From an uncultured Clostridia bacterium (GTDB taxonomy: Bacteria > Bacillota > Clostridia > UBA1381): a DNA stretch of 64,000 nucleotides. The stretch is from positions 1 through 64,000 of the forward strand of contig CAKSFT010000006.1 in assembly GCA_934454145.1 (NCBI GenBank). Direction: 5' to 3'. Positions 33,094 through 42,573 of this stretch are shown here, in pieces. Within the stretch, counting starts at the first letter, position 1. The number at the start of each line of letters is the position of its first letter. A program made the translations under genes and the position numbers. The notes below the pieces were generated by a model. The model ran no database searches and had not been told where the DNA came from. It was given only the letters and a program-made list of their open reading frames with translations.

Positions 33094-34050
33094 ATGGCGG
33101 AAATATGGACAATGGGTGAAATGATTGTAGAAATTATGCGTGAACATGAGGATACTCATTTGTACGAACCGAACAGGTTTGTGGGTCCGTTCCCCAGCGG
33201 CGCTCCAGCAATATTTATCGACACCGCAGCCAAAATGGGTAAACCGTGCGGAATAATCGGCGGAGTCGGAAATGACGATTTCGGAAAATGTCTGCTTGAC
33301 CGTCTTAAGCATGACGGCGTTGACTGTTCTCAGGTTTTAACCGACGACAATTTATCCACCGGCTGTGCGTTTGTTACCTATTTTCGTGACGGTTCGAGAA
33401 AATTTATATTCCATATCGGAAACACTCCGGCGGCAAAGGCAAAAGCGCCGTCCGCCGATGTATTCTCGGGAATAAAGTATTTCCACGTTATGGGTTGCTC
33501 GCTTATGGCAAGCACTGAGTTCGGCGGTGAAATAATAAAAGCGATGAAAGCGGCTAAAAAACAAGGAGCAAAAATTTCATTTGACCCCAACATAAGAGCG
33601 GAGCTGTTAAAGAACAAAGACAGCTTTGCGCTTGTCGATACGGTTTTGGAAAACACCTCGGTATTTATGCCGGGAGTTTCCGAATTGCTTATGATAAGCG
33701 GCGAAAGCAGCGTTGAAAGCGCCGTAAAAAAATGCTTTGAAAACGATACTCTTGAAATAATAGTCCTCAAAAACGGCGCAAATGGCAGCAGAGTATTTAC
33801 GAGAGAGCATGAATACGGCATGGGAATTTACAAGGTCAGCGCAGTTGACGCAACGGGTGCCGGCGACAGCTTTGACGGCGCTTTTATATCCGGACTGTGC
33901 GACGGTATGGAAATCTGCGATGTTATAAAGCAGGCAACCGCTGCGGCAGCTTTAAATACCGCAGCTTTCGGACCGATGGAGGGTAAAATCAGCAAAAGTA
34001 ATATATCGAAAATGATAAAGGAGAATACGCAATGTATACAAACAGTTTGA
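33094..34050 (+). CDS. PfkB-family sugar kinase
   Basis: Signature 2 of the ribokinase family, DATGAGDSFDGAF, is complete with the catalytic Asp; signature 1 region reads KPCGIIGGVGNDDFGK. With an epimerase before and an aldolase after, it most likely phosphorylates a ketose or ketose phosphate. AAGGAG precedes the ATG at 33094. 318 residues. It overlaps the aldolase by 19 bp, so translation is coupled. The exact sugar cannot be read from the sequence. Confidence 0.88.
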   Translation: MAEIWTMGEMIVEIMREHEDTHLYEPNRFVGPFPSGAPAIFIDTAAKMGKPCGIIGGVGNDDFGKCLLDRLKHDGVDCSQVLTDDNLSTGCAFVTYFRDGSRKFIFHIGNTPAAKAKAPSADVFSGIKYFHVMGCSLMASTEFGGEIIKAMKAAKKQGAKISFDPNIRAELLKNKDSFALVDTVLENTSVFMPGVSELLMISGESSVESAVKKCFENDTLEIIVLKNGANGSRVFTREHEYGMGIYKVSAVDATGAGDSFDGAFISGLCDGMEICDVIKQATAAAALNTAAFGPMEGKISKSNISKMIKENTQCIQTV

Positions 34051-34874
34051 AAATGATACAAAAGGCATGGAAAAACGGTTATGCCGTACCGGCTTTTAAT
34101 GCAGAAAACCTTGAAATGGTTCAGGCGATTATAGAAACGGCAGAGGAGGAAAACTCGCCTGTTATAATTCAGACCACTCCGCCCACGGTAAAATACCTTA
34201 CCGCCGAGGAGGCTTTTGCAATGGTTAAAACCATGGCTGACACGGCGGCTGTTCCCGTGGCACTGCACCTCGACCACTGCCCCGATTTTAACGGAGTTAT
34301 GGCGGCAATAAAAGCCGGATACAGTTCTGTTATGTTTGACGGCTCAAAGCTGCCCTTTGATGAAAATGCGCAAATCACAAAACAGGTTGTCGCAGCTGCA
34401 AGACCGATGGGAATTACCGTTGAGGCAGAACTCGGCACTGTCGGCGGAAAAGAAGATAATGTTCTTTCGGATAAAATTATATACACGGATATTGACGAGG
34501 CAAAAAGGTTTGCCGAAATCACAGACGTTGATATATTCGCCGTAGCAATAGGAACGGCTCACGGATTTTACAAAGGTGAACCAAAGCTTGATTTTGACAG
34601 GATAGACAAAATAAGTAAAATAACAAACAAGCCTCTTGTCCTCCACGGCGGTTCGGGCATACCCGAATCGAGTGTGAAAAAGGCAATTTCTTTAGGTATG
34701 GCAAAGGTTAATTTTGCAACGGAATTAAGGGCGGCGGCTACTGTCGGGGTTCGGAGAGTTCTTGAGGACAGCACCGTTATAGACCCCAAAAAATACATGG
34801 GAGCGGCAAAAGAAGAAGTCAAGAAAATGTGCAGAACCAAAATAGATATGTGCGGTTCTGCTGACAAAGCTTAA
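34032..34874 (+). CDS. Class II ketose-bisphosphate aldolase
   Basis: Zinc-dependent aldolase of the fructose/tagatose-bisphosphate type: the catalytic Asp and first zinc His are in ALHLDHCPDF, a further Glu in VEAELGTVGGKED, and His ligands in AIGTAHGFYKGEPKLDF and LVLHGGSGIP. It would cleave the product of the PfkB kinase to dihydroxyacetone phosphate and an aldehyde. AAAGGAG lies 8 nt before the ATG. 280 residues, typical of GatY/KbaY-like enzymes. Confidence 0.9.
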   Translation: MYTNSLKMIQKAWKNGYAVPAFNAENLEMVQAIIETAEEENSPVIIQTTPPTVKYLTAEEAFAMVKTMADTAAVPVALHLDHCPDFNGVMAAIKAGYSSVMFDGSKLPFDENAQITKQVVAAARPMGITVEAELGTVGGKEDNVLSDKIIYTDIDEAKRFAEITDVDIFAVAIGTAHGFYKGEPKLDFDRIDKISKITNKPLVLHGGSGIPESSVKKAISLGMAKVNFATELRAAATVGVRRVLEDSTVIDPKKYMGAAKEEVKKMCRTKIDMCGSADKA

Positions 34875-34888
34875 AGGAGGTTAATTAT

Positions 34889-35869
34889 ATGAAAAGAAAA
34901 TATTCGGTATTTACAGACCATGTGGGAACATTTTGCGACAGATATTGTACAGGCTATTCGGATAAAACGTTTACAGTATCCGAAAAATTTGACAGAATAA
35001 AGAGTATACCGCTGTTATCGGCTGTTGATTTAAACATGACTCCCGACTACACGGACGCCAAGGACGAGATAAAGGAAAGTTTAAAGAGAACGGGACTGAA
35101 GGTAAACTGCGTTATGATGGATTCAACCGCAGACAGAGTGTTCCGTCAAGGTTCATTTTCGAGCCTTGACGAAAAGGTTCGCGAAAAAGCGGTAAAGGAC
35201 GCAAAAGCGGCAATGGATTTTGCAAAGGAGCTTGACTGCAACACCTTTGCAATATGGCCCGGTCAGGACGGATACGATTACCGTTTCCAGGCTGATTACA
35301 TAAAAGAGCGTGAATTGTTTGCCGAGTGCTTAAAGGAAATTTCAAAATACAGACCCGAGATGAATATAGCGCTCGAATACAAACCGAAAGAACCGAGAAA
35401 CCACAGCTACATCGACACGATGAGCGGTACTCTTTTAATGATTGAAAAGTCGGGTCTTAATAATGTCGGCATAGCAATGGATTACGGACATTCGTATTTC
35501 AGCGGAGAAAATCCCGCCGAGGCTTTGGCTGTTTTGAAAATGTACGGCGGTAAATTAATGGCTGTCCACATGAATGACAATTACGGTTCATGGGACGACG
35601 ATATGATTGCCGGAAGCGTAAATACAATTGCGTATCTCGAGTACATTTACTGGCTCAGAAAAATCGGTTATGAGGGATATATAACCTTTGACCAGTTCCC
35701 GTACAGAGAGGAATCGAGAGATGCGGTGAATGAGAGTGCAGAGTGGTTTGATTACCTTGAAACCTTAATCGACAATGCCGATACCGACAAAATAGAATAT
35801 GTTCTGAAGCAAAAGGACGGAGTTTTGGCAAGCAAAACAATAAGAGAGATAATGAAAGGAAATCTATGA
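34889..35869 (+). CDS. TIM-barrel sugar isomerase/epimerase
   Basis: The 326 residues fit the xylose isomerase-like TIM-barrel superfamily: ALEYKPKEPRNHSYIDT, the metal-binding GIAMDYGHSYFSG, VHMNDNYGSWDDDMIAGS and ITFDQFPYREE. It resembles uncharacterised isomerases annotated as rhamnose/xylose isomerase-like. In this operon it may supply the ketose for the kinase. AAAGGAGG precedes the ATG. Its stop overlaps the next start by 4 bp. Confidence 0.78.
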   Translation: MKRKYSVFTDHVGTFCDRYCTGYSDKTFTVSEKFDRIKSIPLLSAVDLNMTPDYTDAKDEIKESLKRTGLKVNCVMMDSTADRVFRQGSFSSLDEKVREKAVKDAKAAMDFAKELDCNTFAIWPGQDGYDYRFQADYIKERELFAECLKEISKYRPEMNIALEYKPKEPRNHSYIDTMSGTLLMIEKSGLNNVGIAMDYGHSYFSGENPAEALAVLKMYGGKLMAVHMNDNYGSWDDDMIAGSVNTIAYLEYIYWLRKIGYEGYITFDQFPYREESRDAVNESAEWFDYLETLIDNADTDKIEYVLKQKDGVLASKTIREIMKGNL

Positions 35870-38037
35870 AAGCAAAATGGATAAGCTCGCCTGCTGCGGC
35901 AAACGGCAATGTGCTTTACCGTTTCAGAAAAACAGTAAACGTTGACCGAACGAAGGATATAACGGCACATATAAGTGCGGACAGCAGATACAAGCTTTAT
36001 ATAAACAACGAATATGTTTGCGAGGGACCTTGCATAGGCACACTCAAATATTATGATGAGATAAATATCGGAAAATATATCAAAGAGGGCGAAAACACAA
36101 TCGAGGCGGCGGTTCTGTATGCCGGAGGTTCGGGACTTTCCTGTATTCAGCGTAAAAACAGAGTCGCTTTTATCATGGAGGCATTTTGTGACGGAGAAAC
36201 CCTGTTTCTAACCAACGAATCGTGGGAGTGTACTCTTGAGAAATCAACGGTATTTTATATGTCGGAATACGTTCACCTAAACGGATACCCGAACGAGATA
36301 TACAAGTACGCTGAACCGATATGGCAGAATGCCGTTATTCCGCCCTTCGTTTCGGGTTCTGAGATATGGGGTGTTCTGCCGTGGCACGTCTTAAAGAAAA
36401 ATCCGCTCAAAGCTTATGCGCCCTCAAAAGGAATACCGATGCGGATTTCACGAACCGATATTAAAAACGGTAAGGAAGTGAAAAAAGGCGGCAAGGGATA
36501 TATAATATTCGGACTTGACAAATTAAGCGTCGGATTTCCTGAATTTGAATTTGAGGGTGACGCAGAAGTCACGGTGACATATGCCGAAAGCTACACTCTT
36601 TCAGACGGCAGTACAAAAGCGGTGCGCAGTGATATAAGCGGAGAAATCATCGGTGCCTGCGACATTCTGACGGTAAACAAAAAACTTGTTTACCGTCCGT
36701 ACATGACTAAAGCCGCAAGATATATAAAGGTTGAAGTCAAAGCAAAATCGGACTTCGGGATAAAGCGTGCCGATTTTCTCGAATACCGCTATCCCCTTGA
36801 AGTTCTTAATCATTTTGAGTGTTCGGATAAAATATATAACAAAATATGGGACGTAAGTATAAATACTCTCAGAAACTGTATGTTTGACACATACGTTGAC
36901 TGCCCCTATTACGAAATGCAGCAGTACAGCGAGGACGCATATCTTGAAATGTTGTATACTTTTATGCTTTCCGATGATTACAGTATGCCGAAAAAGGTTA
37001 TATGTGATTTTTGGCAATCGCAGAATTACGAAGGTATGCAGCTTGCCGCCGCTCCTATGGAGCTTAAACAAATAGACCCAACCTTTAACTTTTTCTGGAT
37101 TATGATGCTTGAGGACTATCTGTTGTATACGGGCGACGCCGAAACAGTCAAACCCATGCTTCCCGGAGTATATGCAATTTTGGAATGGTTCGGAGGATAT
37201 ATAAACAAAGACGGAGTTGTCGGTGTTTATAAATACGGTAAATTTATCGATTGGGTTAACACATGGAAAAACGGGTTTACAATAGACTCAGCGGATAAAA
37301 AACCGACTTCGATTGCAAGTCTTATGTATTTGTACGGCTTGAAGTCGGCAGAATGTCTGTTCAGACGGTTTGAAAAGGTCGGTACTGCCGATGATATACA
37401 CCGTGAATACGAAAGTTTAAAAGCTTGTATAAACAAAGTCTACTATGACGAAAAGGCCGGTATGTACAAGGATACTTATGACGGCGGTTACAGCGAACAC
37501 AGTCAGATATGGGCGGTGCTGTCGTGCGCCGTAAGCGGAGATACGGCAAAGCAATGCATACTGAACAGCCAAAAAGAATTTGTCGGCAAATGCTCATATT
37601 CGTACCGCTATTTCAGAAACAGAGCGTACGATAAATGCGGAATAAGCTTGGATATGGACAAATTTTTACAAGACTGGAAATCCATGCTTGCTCTTGACGC
37701 AACAACTTGGTTTGAAATGCCCGGCAATTCAAGGAGCGACTGTCACGGCTGGAGCAGCGTACCAATCTATGAGTTTACGACAAAAATTCTCGGTGTTCAG
37801 CCGATTGACGAATCATTTAAAAGTATAACCGTAAATCCGCATTTCTGCAATCTTGAATATGCAAAAGGTAGCGTTCCTTCTCCCTTTGGGAATATAACGG
37901 TTTCATGGTATAAGAAAGGCGGAGGGTATGAGGTTAATGTTGTATCACCGCATGAAATCAAAAAAATTGTTGCGAGTGAGAATATAACTACATATGATGA
38001 GGAACTGTCTTACGTGACTTCTCCCCGATTTGAGTAA
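35866..38037 (+). CDS. GH78-like alpha-L-rhamnosidase
   Basis: The 723 residues show an N-terminal beta-sandwich (KAKWISSP, SADSRYKLYINNEYV), then the (alpha/alpha)6 barrel with FDTYVDCPYYEMQQY (D345, E350), where GH78 enzymes place the general acid, and the C-terminal TTWFEMPGNSRSDCHGWSS. No signal peptide is present, so it acts inside the cell on imported rhamnosides or related glycosides. The overlap with the isomerase gene shows it is part of the same operon. Confidence 0.85.
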   Translation: MKAKWISSPAAANGNVLYRFRKTVNVDRTKDITAHISADSRYKLYINNEYVCEGPCIGTLKYYDEINIGKYIKEGENTIEAAVLYAGGSGLSCIQRKNRVAFIMEAFCDGETLFLTNESWECTLEKSTVFYMSEYVHLNGYPNEIYKYAEPIWQNAVIPPFVSGSEIWGVLPWHVLKKNPLKAYAPSKGIPMRISRTDIKNGKEVKKGGKGYIIFGLDKLSVGFPEFEFEGDAEVTVTYAESYTLSDGSTKAVRSDISGEIIGACDILTVNKKLVYRPYMTKAARYIKVEVKAKSDFGIKRADFLEYRYPLEVLNHFECSDKIYNKIWDVSINTLRNCMFDTYVDCPYYEMQQYSEDAYLEMLYTFMLSDDYSMPKKVICDFWQSQNYEGMQLAAAPMELKQIDPTFNFFWIMMLEDYLLYTGDAETVKPMLPGVYAILEWFGGYINKDGVVGVYKYGKFIDWVNTWKNGFTIDSADKKPTSIASLMYLYGLKSAECLFRRFEKVGTADDIHREYESLKACINKVYYDEKAGMYKDTYDGGYSEHSQIWAVLSCAVSGDTAKQCILNSQKEFVGKCSYSYRYFRNRAYDKCGISLDMDKFLQDWKSMLALDATTWFEMPGNSRSDCHGWSSVPIYEFTTKILGVQPIDESFKSITVNPHFCNLEYAKGSVPSPFGNITVSWYKKGGGYEVNVVSPHEIKKIVASENITTYDEELSYVTSPRFE

Positions 38038-38162
38038 AACTCGGGTTTCGCTTACGGCTGATATTGTTACCTTGGCAAAACAGAAAAAGCAGTCGGAAAC
38101 GATTGTTTTTTTCTTTCTTTTGTGATATAATATTTATAAAACAAATCGAAACTTATAAAGAG

Positions 38163-38380
38163 ATGTCTAAATTGAAAATAGAGATTGATAAACATCTTTT
38201 TTCAGTATACCCTGAAATTCGCTTGGGACTGCTGCACTTTCATGCAGACGTGAAAGAATCGGATAATGCATTTTGGGAACATATGGATAATGATGTTCTT
38301 CCAAAGGTGCGCAGTTCGATTGAGGGAAAAGAATGGGGCGAGATTTCGGGTATCAAGGGCAGCCGTGCGGCATATATGGC
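38163..38380 (+). pseudogene. Fragment of a B3/B4-domain protein
   Basis: From ATG 38163, MSKLKIEIDKHLFSVYPEIR through DNAFWEHMDNDVLPKV to GIKGSRAAYMAF matches the start of stand-alone B3/4 (phenylalanyl-tRNA synthetase beta-like) tRNA-binding domain proteins, which are about 220-240 residues. After about 70 residues the match ends where an oppositely oriented nucleoside hydrolase fragment begins. The frame runs on to 38432 in unrelated sequence. The right boundary is approximate. Confidence 0.65.
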
Positions 38381-38524
38381 TTTTACATTTAATTTGCCTT
38401 TGGATTTCATCATATATGCTATTGCGTATTGATCATCAATTTCATTATACGCATCGGTATCCAGTACGACATCTATTTTTCCGATTGGGCTTTTTAAATT
38501 TTTATTCATTTGCTCATTTGTCAT
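38375..38524 (-). pseudogene. Fragment of a nucleoside hydrolase
   Basis: From ATG 38524 (after GGAGG), KIDVVLDTDAYNEIDDQYAI is the calcium-binding N-terminal signature of inosine-uridine nucleoside hydrolases. The match continues with SKGKLNVKAIYAA and stops there; a full enzyme has about 310 residues. It abuts the B3/B4 fragment tail to tail, so a recombination or deletion joined two unrelated genes. The boundary near 38375 is approximate. Confidence 0.7.
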
Positions 38525-38714
38525 CGCAGTCCTCCGCTGTTATATTCTATATCTTCATTTATTGTGTAAATTTTACCATTGGGTCATGATATATAGCGTT
38601 CAATTGTGAAATTCGCCCATTGAATTGTTTTTATTATACTATATACAACATATAATGTAAATGTAAAAATTCCATAGAAATATATAAAAAAGTTACATGA
38701 AATAATTGGAATAG

Positions 38715-38744
38715 AAAAAGAGTATCCGGACAGATACTCTTTTT
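38715..38744. terminator. Bidirectional terminator
   Basis: AAAAAGAGTATC pairs perfectly with GATACTCTTTTT around a 6-nt loop, 15 bp after the AraC stop. It terminates the minus-strand AraC transcript and could stop plus-strand read-through as well. Confidence 0.85.
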
Positions 38745-38758
38745 AACTGAAACTTATT

Positions 38759-39559
38759 TTAATTATTTTTTATGTTGTTTATATATTCTCGCGGAGATAT
38801 ACCCATTTTATCTTTAAAAACTTTTGAGAAATATAACGGTTCCGTAAACCCACATAAAAAAGCAATGTCTTTAACGCTTGAAAACCCCTGTTTCATCAAT
38901 GTACAGGCATGCTGTATTCGTATGATTGAAATATATTTTGATATGCCTATTTTAAAATACTTTTTATATGCCGTTGAAAGATATTTTTTATTGTATGAAC
39001 ACTTTTTGCTTATTTGATTCAAAGAAAGCTCCTGGTCGGAAAAATTCTCATCTATATATTTTTTTACCGTCAGCATCGCTTGGGTACTGTTATCAATTTC
39101 TTTCATTTGTTTTCCCAATACCGAAAAGCTGTATAATAAAATCCCCTCACATCTTAACGGCAATATCGTTTGATTATCAATTATTGAATCCTTCCATATT
39201 TCGATAAGCCGTTCCAATCCCGGAAAATAAAAATTATTTTTATTTATATTTATTTTATCCATTATCATATTAGCTCTTACGCCAATATAGCTTATATACA
39301 TATATTTAAAATTCGCAACCGATTCAATAGCGTATGTCATTGAAGGAAATGTAAAAAAAACGTCTCCCTTCTCCAGATTATACACATCACCGCAAACGTG
39401 CAGCAGTCCTTTTCCTTCAAGTACAATATGCATTTTATATACAGTCTCACTCTTTAATTTTTTGTACTCCTGAACTTTAGTTTCATAAACAAAATTTAAG
39501 ATATTAATATCATTCACATTATTGTTGTTCGGTAAAAATTTACATATGTTTTCTTTCAA
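38759..39559 (-). CDS. AraC-family transcriptional regulator
   Basis: The N-terminal cupin-like sensor includes HIVLEGKGLLHVCGDVYNLEKGDVFFTFP; the C-terminal double helix-turn-helix includes LNQISKKCSYNKKYLSTAYKKY and FTEPLYFSKVFKDKMGISPREY. The start is TTG at 39559, 10 nt after GGAGG. It is divergent from the Gfo/Idh/MocA-EamA operon (174 bp apart) and is the likely activator of it. 266 residues. Confidence 0.88.
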   Translation of the reverse strand: MKENICKFLPNNNNVNDINILNFVYETKVQEYKKLKSETVYKMHIVLEGKGLLHVCGDVYNLEKGDVFFTFPSMTYAIESVANFKYMYISYIGVRANMIMDKININKNNFYFPGLERLIEIWKDSIIDNQTILPLRCEGILLYSFSVLGKQMKEIDNSTQAMLTVKKYIDENFSDQELSLNQISKKCSYNKKYLSTAYKKYFKIGISKYISIIRIQHACTLMKQGFSSVKDIAFLCGFTEPLYFSKVFKDKMGISPREYINNIKNN

Positions 39560-39669
39560 TATATTTCACCCTCCTCTCCCTTTCGCGTCTTTTTTATATT
39601 ATAAATAAAAACTCGGTTATTGTCAACACCGCACATGACTTTTTTGCATATTTATATGGAATTTTTACA

Positions 39670-39698
39670 TTTACTTTAATTTATAGGTATGCTATAAT
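39670..39698 (+). promoter_or_regulatory. Promoter of the dehydrogenase-transporter operon
   Basis: TTTACT (39670-39675), 17 nt, TATAAT (39693-39698), 35 bp before the start of the Gfo/Idh/MocA gene. The -35 is weak, in line with control by the divergent AraC protein. Confidence 0.6.
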
Positions 39699-39733
39699 CA
39701 AATCAACTTATTACTGAAAGGAACTGTTTATTT

Positions 39734-41032
39734 ATGAAAAAAATTAAAGTCGGCGTTCTTGGCGGCTATCGCGGGACAGGTATGATTAACTATTGCAAGA
39801 TTGCGGACAATGCAGATATTGTTGCCATTTGTGATAATAATGAAGATGTCCTTAATGAGCAAAAGAAACGTTGTAAGGATTATGATATAACTTTTTACGA
39901 TAATTTTGAAGATTTTTTGCGTCACGACATGGACGCTGTTGTTCTTGCAAACTACGCAAATGAACATGCCCCCTTTGCAATCGCCGCAATGCACGCCGGC
40001 AAACATGTTTTTTCCGAAGTTCTGCCCGTTCAAACAATGAAAGAAGCCGTTGAATTGATTGAAGCCGTAGAAGAAACCGGAATGATTTACGCTTACGGCG
40101 AGAATTATTGCTATATGCCGGCTCCATATGAAATGAAAAGACTCTATGAATTAAACAAAATAGGCGAATTTGAATACGGAGAATGTGAATATATACACAA
40201 TTGCGAACCGATTTGGGCCGATATAACATATGGGGATAAAAATCACTGGCGCAACAATATGTATTCCACATTTTATTGCACTCATTCGTTAGGTCCCATA
40301 ATACACGCCACTTCTCTGCGTCCGGTTAAAGTGGTTGGATTTGAAAGTACACTCACCGAACGCAAGCTCCGCAACGGTGCAAAAGGCGGTCTTTTCGGGA
40401 TAGAAATGGTAACACTCGAAAATGGCGGTATTATAAAAAGTATTCACGGAGATTTATATAAAGATTCTATCTGGTATTCTATGTACGGAAGCAAAGGGAG
40501 AATGGAATGCCCCAGAGAAGATGCCAATGCTGAACATATTTCCCGAATATACGTTAATTGCGACGATTTTTCAGGCGAATATAAAAATCGTCCTGTAGAA
40601 AACTATAAACCAGTGCGCGACCACGACAACATATGCAAAGATTTCGGTCACGGCGGATCGGATTACTATGTAATGTATAATTTCATCGAAAAAGTATTAG
40701 GGCATGATGCTGATATTATTGACGTATATGAAGCAATGGATATGTTCCTGCCGGGTATGTTTGCTTATCGTTCAATATTAAACGGCGGAAAACCAATGGA
40801 TATCCCGAATTTAAGAAACAAATCAGAACGAGATGCCTGGAGAAATGATACAGCTTGTACAGATGCAAAAACCGCAGGCGATATGCTTCTTCCCACTTGC
40901 GTTACAGGCACCCCGGATATTGATGATAATGTCTACAATGCCGTAAAGCAAAAATGGATTAAAGACCAAAGCACAGACGACGGATACAGAAGTCTGGCAT
41001 TTAATCAAAGTTCAAAGGAAAATGATAACTAA
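39734..41032 (+). CDS. Gfo/Idh/MocA-family oxidoreductase
   Basis: The N-terminal Rossmann fold starts KVGVLGGYRGTGMINYC and continues with DIVAICDNN. The segment usually read as EKP is EVLPVQTMKEAVE here, so the conserved Lys of the family is replaced. The C-terminal sheet domain contains the Asp/His region near YCTHSLGPIIHAT. These enzymes oxidise or isomerise sugars or cyclitols with NAD(P). 432 residues; the stop shares one base with the start of the transporter gene. Confidence 0.85.
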   Translation: MKKIKVGVLGGYRGTGMINYCKIADNADIVAICDNNEDVLNEQKKRCKDYDITFYDNFEDFLRHDMDAVVLANYANEHAPFAIAAMHAGKHVFSEVLPVQTMKEAVELIEAVEETGMIYAYGENYCYMPAPYEMKRLYELNKIGEFEYGECEYIHNCEPIWADITYGDKNHWRNNMYSTFYCTHSLGPIIHATSLRPVKVVGFESTLTERKLRNGAKGGLFGIEMVTLENGGIIKSIHGDLYKDSIWYSMYGSKGRMECPREDANAEHISRIYVNCDDFSGEYKNRPVENYKPVRDHDNICKDFGHGGSDYYVMYNFIEKVLGHDADIIDVYEAMDMFLPGMFAYRSILNGGKPMDIPNLRNKSERDAWRNDTACTDAKTAGDMLLPTCVTGTPDIDDNVYNAVKQKWIKDQSTDDGYRSLAFNQSSKENDN

Positions 41033-41880
41033 TGTACTACTTAATGCTTACGTTTGCCGCATTTCTGTTTTCCTCACAATTTCTGTTTAATCAGAAATTT
41101 GAGGAACAATGCGGCTCATCTTTTACATCTACAATGATATTTTCAATGTATTCTTCCGCAGCGGGATTTTTTATACTTCTTATTATAAGCGGTTTTAAAT
41201 TAACTTTTTCTTGGTTTTCTGTATTTATTGCGACTTTGTATGCTGCAATAAATATCCTGTATAATATCGCTAGTGTAAAATCGTTTGAATACGTAAATCT
41301 GTCTGCATACTCTGTATTTGCAATGCTCGGCGGAATGCTTCTTCCCTCTGTATATGCCATATTCTTTTTACATGAACCGGTAAATTTGCTAAAAATATTA
41401 TGTTATTTCATGATTATCAGCGCATTGTTTTTCAATATTGATTTTTCTCATAAAGGCAGAAGAAAAATATACTACATAGCTGTCTTTATTTTAAACGGTG
41501 CAGTCGGCATAATTTCGGTAATCCACCAAAATAATACTATGTACGCAGCAGACAGTTTTAGCTTTTTGATGATTTCCAGAATCATTTCAACCTTAATATG
41601 TATTCCGTTTATAGTAAAATCAAACAGTGCTTTTAAAAACACACCCAAAAAAGCAATATGGTATTGTGTATATTTTGCCGCATTTTGCAGTATCGGCAAT
41701 CTTATGGTATTGATTGCATTAAAACATCTTCAAGCATCTGTTCAGTATCCGATAGTTACCGGGGGTGTCATGATAATGTCACTCATGATAAGTCTGCTGA
41801 GAAAAGAAAAAATATCGTATAAGAACGTTATATCAACAGCTATTGCATTTTTGTCAACTGTTCTTATATCCATATACTAA
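41032..41880 (+). CDS. EamA/DMT-type transporter
   Basis: The 282 residues contain about ten hydrophobic segments in two related halves, each with an EamA-like pattern (for example SVFAMLGGMLLPSVYAIFFLHEPVN and YPIVTGGVMIMSLMISLLRKEK). These proteins move small metabolites across the cytoplasmic membrane. Its coupling to the dehydrogenase suggests import of the dehydrogenase substrate. The frame begins TAATG, overlapping the previous stop. Confidence 0.8.
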   Translation: MYYLMLTFAAFLFSSQFLFNQKFEEQCGSSFTSTMIFSMYSSAAGFFILLIISGFKLTFSWFSVFIATLYAAINILYNIASVKSFEYVNLSAYSVFAMLGGMLLPSVYAIFFLHEPVNLLKILCYFMIISALFFNIDFSHKGRRKIYYIAVFILNGAVGIISVIHQNNTMYAADSFSFLMISRIISTLICIPFIVKSNSAFKNTPKKAIWYCVYFAAFCSIGNLMVLIALKHLQASVQYPIVTGGVMIMSLMISLLRKEKISYKNVISTAIAFLSTVLISIY

Positions 41881-41968
41881 CATCAAAAATTATTTTTGCC
41901 ACCGCCTATAACCTTGCAAGAACCCTGACATATACCGGAGTTGTAAGGCATGGTGTGGGCGCTATCCT

Positions 41969-42010
41969 TTAGCAAAAGCAATAAATATCTATATTCATTG
42001 CTTTTGCTAA
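41969..42010. repeat. 14-bp perfect inverted repeat
   Basis: TTAGCAAAAGCAAT (41969-41982) and its reverse complement (41997-42010) face each other across 14 nt, 89 bp after the transporter gene. There is no T-tract. It may be an mRNA 3' stabiliser or an old insertion end. Between 41881 and 42872 there is otherwise only decayed sequence; a frame at 41886-41972 (AYNLARTLTYTGVVRHG) looks like the end of a lost gene. Confidence 0.5.
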
Positions 42011-42201
42011 ACACTGTGTCTGTATCATAGTGCCTGTTGCATAATTAATTTGGTAATACTTTTTTCAAGACTTCCAATCGGAGGTCTGTTTGTTATGTCC
42101 ATTTCTATCCGATAAAAATTTTTCATTTTACCTATTGACTTTTAATTGTTAGTCTTCGTAAAAAAGCAACTAAGCTGTTACACTGAATCGCTCCCATTTT
42201 T

Positions 42202-42291
42202 TTATAATAGCCATTTATAGTCTTGTCTGCAATCCATAATATAATCGACATAAACTGTGTTATCTTTAATTTGATAGATTAACAAATACCT
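42202..42291 (-). pseudogene. Remnant of a RelE/ParE-type toxin gene
   Basis: On the minus strand RYLLIYQIKDNTVYVDYIMD followed by CRQDYKWLL and a stop matches the last 30 residues of RelE/ParE toxins (R-Y-L-x-x-Y-x-I-x-D-x-x-V-x-V...R-x-D-Y). The rest of the gene and its antitoxin are missing. Confidence 0.55.
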
Positions 42292-42415
42292 TTTCGCCAC
42301 AAATTTTTTCTGTATTTATTTGCAGGGATCTCATCACAATTAAGCCACGGATAACTTTCAGGCATAAAGGACGGACTTGTATTTGACGGTTGATACACTG
42401 ACAAGAATTTTGCAA

Positions 42416-42561
42416 CCGTAAACGGCGAGAAAATCGACCTTGATTCCCCGTCATTTATTGAAAATGACCGCACATATCTGCCGATACGCTTTGTATCGGA
42501 AAAGCTCGGCGCAGATGTCAAATGGGACGATGCAATTCAAACCGTAAATATTACAAAATAA
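42416..42561 (+). pseudogene. Remnant of a stalk (copper amine oxidase N-terminal) domain
   Basis: The frame NFATVNGEKIDLDSPSFIEN followed by DRTYLPIRFVSEKLGADVKW and DDAIQTVNITK-stop is the repeat found in clostridial secreted stalk-domain proteins. An in-frame stop lies just upstream and no start exists, so only the last 48 codons remain. Confidence 0.7.
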
Positions 42562-42573
42562 TAATTTACACGC

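Noticed and set aside
38240..38374. Continuation of the nucleoside hydrolase frame
   Set aside because: Downstream of AIYAA the residues no longer match the family and lie antisense to the B3/B4 fragment.
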